This document shows positions 12,605-14,484 of a stretch of DNA of 14,484 nt, in pieces. The notes under the pieces were generated by a model. That model saw nothing but the letters and a program-made list of their open reading frames with translations. It was not told where the DNA came from and did no database searches. Origin of the DNA: NORP23 sp050302475. Lineage in GTDB: Bacteria; Pseudomonadota; Alphaproteobacteria; Rhodobacterales; Rhodobacteraceae. How positions within the stretch are numbered: position 1 is the stretch's first letter; the number at the start of each line of letters is the position of its first letter. Where the stretch lies: the NCBI GenBank assembly GCA_050302475.1, contig JBNLBF010000030.1, forward strand, positions 1-14,484, in the 5' to 3' direction. The position numbers and the translations under genes were made by a program.

Positions 12605-14230
12605 TTTGGAATAAACCCATTCGACCTTTGGCGCGAAAAATCCCCCTTCGCGAATGGTCAATGTCCCGCCGCTGCATTCAAACGTGCGCGAACGGTGTAT
12701 TTCCCCGCCAGGACCAAGGAAACGGTCTGACCTTATATTTTCCGTAATATCGTTGCTCGTATCCAGCATTTCGAGGTTGATATTAATGTCCGGGCGGCGT
12801 TCGCATTGTTTCAGCTTATTGCCATCCAAGCTCCATGTGCCGGTCGAACTGAAATTGAAATCCACATCCCCGATCACGCGATCTCCGCTGGGTTTTGGGG
12901 ATTCCAGATGGCCGCTATCTTCGGTTCTGACTTCGAACGTCCCGTCATCAAAGAAAACAAGGACATTGTCGAGGTCCGGGTAATCCACATTTTCCAACTG
13001 GGTTCTTTCCAGCATCTCGCCAATTTTTTCGCCCAGCCCCCCGGAGACGAGAGTCCATTCACCAACAAGACAGCCTTCGGGACTGTCATCGGCGAAATAG
13101 ACCGGGCAAATCGTACAGGGTTCTTTTTCGGCCTTGATATCGACTGAAAACCCATCGGGCGAGGTGGACACGCCGATAAACCGATAGGTGATTTCCTCCT
13201 CACCATCAGGATAAATATCTTCGGGCAGTTCCTCCCACTCGCCATCCGGCTGACGTTTGGCGAGGGTCTTGCCATTCAGGTCAACCTGTTCGGTGTGCCA
13301 CTCGCCACAGGCAAAGGTCAGGTGGGCGCGGTAAAGCTGGAACCGCTCGCCACGGATTTCGTGCGTGTCGCTTTCGGTCCATTCGAAATAATTCAGATTT
13401 TGCGGCACCACGGGCACCAACCGACCACCGGGCTGGTGAATATCGCGCGAGAAATACGCCTTGGCGAATTCCAGAAACGCATCATCATCAACGATAGCCG
13501 CCAGCGCGTCTTCTTGTGCGGCATCGTCTTCGGGCATGGCGCGCATCAGGTCGATAATTGCGCTGTCGCCGCGCGTGTAGCTATACCAGAAAAAGAACAC
13601 GACATTGGTGTATTCCATCTTGGTGATGGGAATGTCGATCGATTCATAGTCGAAATTCTGGACGAACCGGTCGGTATAGGATTGTCCCTGATAAGTGTAG
13701 TTTGCAAACCATTCTGATGTGGCCTCATACCACCAGTCGGCACGATCTGCCGCTTGTCGGCTTGGGAATTCGCGAAACTGGACGCAGTGGAAAAACTCAT
13801 GCGCCAGCACGAAGCTGAATTCGATATCCACTACATTGGGGAACATTGAAATCACACAGCGCGTGTCGTCAATTGACAGGCGCGCTGTTGCCTCAGCATT
13901 GTCGGAGGGGTCGAGCGGGACATATTCCGTTGGCGAGATAAACACATCAATCGGGTGCGTCGTCAGGGGCCCCAGATTGGCAAGCGCGTCCCCCGCAAAA
14001 GTCAGCGATTCCAGAATGGGGAGGATTTTGTCTTCGTCCGCGTCGCGCGTGCCATACATCACGACCTCGACATTCCCACGGCCCGTTGGAATTTCGAAAC
14101 GGCCAAGCTCGCGGCAGCGTTCCAGCAAGACACCGGGTTCATCGCCACCAATCTCCAAATCCTCCGCCGATGGACAGGCCACTAGCAGGTTTGGCAAGCA
14201 CAGGAAAAGTACGGCGAGCAGAAAGCGCAT
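12602..14230 (-). CDS. Secreted putative zinc metallopeptidase (gluzincin), probable lipoprotein
   Basis: A 542-residue protein with an N-terminal export signal ending in LVAC (16-19), which fits a lipobox, so Cys19 may be lipidated. HEFFH (144-148) is followed 21 residues later by YEATSEWFA with Glu169. This HExxH...ExxS(D/E) layout is that of gluzincin metalloproteases (thermolysin-like, MA clan), giving His144, His148 and Glu169 as zinc ligands and Glu145 as the catalytic base. After the protease core comes a CxxC pair (Cys372, Cys375) and a C-terminal region (about 385-542) with CLVGEWTL, a GTWSLDGNKL block and CSGGTLTI, resembling lipocalin-like beta-barrel repeats. AGGGGA precedes the ATG. 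No family name is recognised; peptidase activity is inferred from motifs. It stands alone, divergent from the CoA-binding gene. Confidence 0.8.
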   Translation of the reverse strand: MRFLLAVLFLCLPNLLVACPSAEDLEIGGDEPGVLLERCRELGRFEIPTGRGNVEVVMYGTRDADEDKILPILESLTFAGDALANLGPLTTHPIDVFISPTEYVPLDPSDNAEATARLSIDDTRCVISMFPNVVDIEFSFVLAHEFFHCVQFREFPSRQAADRADWWYEATSEWFANYTYQGQSYTDRFVQNFDYESIDIPITKMEYTNVVFFFWYSYTRGDSAIIDLMRAMPEDDAAQEDALAAIVDDDAFLEFAKAYFSRDIHQPGGRLVPVVPQNLNYFEWTESDTHEIRGERFQLYRAHLTFACGEWHTEQVDLNGKTLAKRQPDGEWEELPEDIYPDGEEEITYRFIGVSTSPDGFSVDIKAEKEPCTICPVYFADDSPEGCLVGEWTLVSGGLGEKIGEMLERTQLENVDYPDLDNVLVFFDDGTFEVRTEDSGHLESPKPSGDRVIGDVDFNFSSTGTWSLDGNKLKQCERRPDININLEMLDTSNDITENIRSDRFLGPGGEIHRSRTFECSGGTLTIREGGFFAPKVEWVYSK

Positions 14231-14286
14231 TTTGTCCCCTTTCCCCGACTATAGATCGCTGCGCTGATCAAAGCTAGATTAGCGAA

Positions 14287-14484
14287 ATGACAGAATATGA
14301 CGATTCTTATCTGCGAAATGTGCTGGAACGCACAGAAACCATCGCGATGGTTGGGGCATCACGGAAACCGCATAGAGCATCACATCGCGTTGGGAATTTT
14401 CTTGTGTCAAAAGGGTATCGCGTCATTCCGGTTAATCCGGGTCAGGTTGGGAACGAATTGTTTGGCGAGCCGGTGGTCGCCTCG
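14287..14484 (+). CDS. CoA-binding (YccU-type) protein, cut by the right edge
   Basis: The first 66 codons of an open frame that continues past the window. The translated start contains the CoA-binding-domain Rossmann pattern: TIAMVGASRKPHRASHRV (18-35), NFLVSKGYRVIPVNPG (37-52), and LFGEPVVAS at the edge. Proteins of this family are about 140 residues, fold like the CoA-binding part of succinyl-CoA synthetase, and are widespread cytoplasmic proteins of unclear function. It begins 56 bases from the divergent metallopeptidase gene; no strong Shine-Dalgarno is visible before the ATG, but the N terminus matches the family. Confidence 0.85.
   Translation, partial: MTEYDDSYLRNVLERTETIAMVGASRKPHRASHRVGNFLVSKGYRVIPVNPGQVGNELFGEPVVAS

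Noticed and set aside
13719..14267. 182-residue plus-strand open frame
   Set aside because: Antisense to the metallopeptidase gene, Ser/Arg-rich and without any motif.
1..14484. CRISPR arrays, insertion sequences, integrases, phage genes, toxin-antitoxin pairs
   Set aside because: No regularly spaced repeats, transposase-like proteins or terminal inverted repeats were seen; gene style and packing look uniform along the window.

Overview
The window looks like a chromosomal segment of an alphaproteobacterium, most likely of the Rhodobacterales (Rhodobacter/Roseobacter lineage). The support is the moderate-to-high GC content, the dense packing of genes, a tRNA-Tyr next to rlmB, a class II cytochrome c', and the overall style of the proteins. 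No 16S gene is present, so this placement is an inference. No insertion sequence, integrase, phage gene or CRISPR array was seen. Sixteen protein genes (one cut by the right edge) and one tRNA account for nearly all of the sequence, and no gene-free stretch exceeds about 265 bases.

Left part (1-3807): two tandem, related outer-membrane beta-barrel proteins lie on the minus strand, each followed by its own hairpin terminator. A divergent plus-strand pair follows: a periplasmic class II cytochrome c' and a membrane-anchored diheme cytochrome c. These two are probably co-transcribed and probably carry electrons in the periplasm.

Middle part (3788-9710): a block of small-molecule catabolic genes in four transcription units. 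A minus-strand pair encodes a fumarylacetoacetate-hydrolase-family enzyme and a hydroxypyruvate/2-oxo-tetronate isomerase-like TIM barrel. Divergent from it is a DenD-like NAD-dependent sugar-acid dehydrogenase. Next comes a tightly coupled minus-strand trio: a membrane-anchored alpha/beta hydrolase, a tartronate-semialdehyde-reductase-like dehydrogenase, and a LysE-type exporter. Divergent from the trio is a second dehydrogenase of the same superfamily, whose substrate-site arginine resembles that of sulfolactaldehyde reductase. DenD plus an OtnI/Hyi-like isomerase is the front half of the known four-carbon acid sugar (erythronate/threonate) pathway. The kinase and aldolase that complete it are not in the window, and a FAH-family enzyme sits there instead. 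The substrate and the actual route are therefore open. A 32-base near-perfect inverted repeat between two of the divergent genes is a good operator candidate.

Right part (9815-14484): tRNA-Tyr (GTA) on the minus strand, with a strong hairpin one base after its CCA end. Then comes a plus-strand operon: a small secreted protein of unknown function, rlmB (23S rRNA 2'-O-methyltransferase), and an alkaline-ceramidase-like membrane hydrolase with a complete set of metal ligands. A Tat-exported YHS-domain protein follows, ending at a strong intrinsic terminator. A 542-residue secreted protein, probably a lipoprotein, lies on the minus strand and carries an unannotated-looking gluzincin zinc-protease signature. 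The window ends inside a CoA-binding (YccU-type) protein gene.
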